Positions 63,534-64,000 of a stretch of 64,000 bases of DNA are shown here, piece after piece. This DNA is from Paenibacillus agilis. Its GTDB lineage: Bacteria > Bacillota > Bacilli > Paenibacillales > Paenibacillaceae. Both the position numbers and the translations under genes were made by a program. The notes beneath the pieces are model-generated. The model saw only the letters and a list, made by a program, of their open reading frames with translations, was not told the origin of the DNA and made no database searches. Position 1 is the first letter of the stretch. Every line of letters starts with the position of its first letter. Where the stretch lies: the NCBI RefSeq assembly GCF_007786455.1, contig NZ_VNJK01000010.1, forward strand, positions 1-64,000, given 5' to 3'.

Positions 63534-64000
63534 AAAAAATGAAAATACCCACAAGTGATTAACATTTTTGTAGACTCCAAATGGAGAGTATTCAAATTTA
63601 AGAAAGCGCTTACCCTTTAGCTTGTAAACAGCGCTCTATATAAACCCTTTAAAGGCAAAGGCTTCATTCCTAATCTCTTGGCACATATTAGACATAGCTT
63701 AACCAATCAAAGGCTGTTTAGAAAAAGAGCTGTGGATAAGAGAGCTATTACGGAGGCTACAATTTCATTTCTTTGTGAACAAGTCACAAGATCTCCACAA
63801 ACCGTTAACAAGAGGTGGATAATTATATGAATAACATTAATATTCAACTGCATAAATGAAATGAAAATGCATCATTTGTGGATTTAAAACAAAACTTATG
63901 CACATGTGGAGAACAGAAGAGAAGCTTTGAACTACTAACATCTGTGTATAGAAGGTAAATATCACGTTAGCATGAGCAGTTTTAGAATGAAATGTTTATA
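63534..64000. other. gene-free AT-rich stretch with DnaA-box-like sequences
   Basis: No supported gene in the last 467 bases. It holds one perfect DnaA box (TTATCCACA on the minus strand, 63731-63739), three with one mismatch (63814-63822, 63896-63904, 63905-63913) and two with two mismatches (63791-63799, 63877-63885). The window ends here, so its right neighbour is unknown. Confidence 0.5.

Noticed and set aside
63534-64000. oriC
   Set aside because: DnaA-like boxes are present, but no dnaA or dnaN is in view and no clear unwinding element with DnaA-trio pattern could be made out; kept only as a DnaA-box cluster.

Overview
This window is a near-origin core segment of a spore-forming Bacillota genome. 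The gene order follows the Bacillus subtilis ctsR-to-pdaB segment closely. Paenibacillaceae (Paenibacillus or a relative) is my best guess; it rests on protein resemblance and gene order only. Spore genes (pdaB, gerD, cwlD, kbaA, a spoIIM-like gene, sigH) and the CtsR/McsA/McsB/ClpC set fix the phylum and order. Nearly every gene is on the minus strand, so transcription runs from high to low coordinates; only pdaB, gerD and one small unknown gene are on the plus strand.

Layout in transcription order. 64000-58500: a gene-free AT-rich stretch with several DnaA-box-like sequences, then the heat-shock operon ctsR-mcsA-mcsB-clpC behind a promoter with two CtsR operators, closed by a terminator. 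58200-54900: radA-disA-pssA, convergent with a small plus-strand gene. 54200-45800: yacL-ispD-ispF-gltX, a T-box leader, then cysE-cysS-mrnC-rlmB-rae1. 45700-44900: sigH with its own promoter and terminator. 44600-40400: rpmG-secE-nusG-rplK-rplA, the L10 leader, rplJ-rplL, and rsmC. 40400-32580: rpoB-rpoC with promoter and strong terminator. 32420-27500: the str operon rplGB-rpsL-rpsG-fusA-tuf with promoter and terminator. 27345-26011: a HemAT-type globin-coupled chemotaxis sensor. 25820-10230: the S10-spc-alpha superoperon from rpsJ to rplQ. 10200-8320: truA, then rplM-rpsI behind an L13 leader. 8160-6170: cysH-sat for sulfate assimilation. 6130-800: the sporulation group cwlD, salA/mrp, gerD, kbaA, pdaB and a spoIIM-like gene. 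630-1: a 74-residue unknown protein and the tandem promoters, leader and first bases of a 16S rRNA gene.

Most of the content builds the gene-expression machinery: ribosomal proteins, three RNA polymerase subunits, elongation and initiation factors, two aminoacyl-tRNA synthetases, rRNA and tRNA modification enzymes, an RNase and the SecYE translocon. Stress control (CtsR, ClpC, McsB, RadA, DisA) and sporulation control (SigH, KbaA, PdaB, GerD, CwlD) lie at the two flanks. Compared with B. subtilis as I remember it, this genome has extra genes at three junctions (hemAT between tuf and rpsJ, cysH-sat between rpsI and cwlD, pssA after disA), and the ECF-transporter genes between rplQ and truA are absent.

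I found no mobile element, CRISPR array, tRNA gene or clearly new multi-gene system. The most notable non-coding signals are the DnaA-box-like cluster at the right end, a perfect 15-bp stem between rpoB and rpoC, a structured rplL-rsmC spacer, and a perfect 17-bp palindrome over the cysH -10 box. Several starts (rpoB, kbaA, cwlD, secE, rplJ, sigH and others) were placed by their Shine-Dalgarno sequence rather than at the longest open frame.
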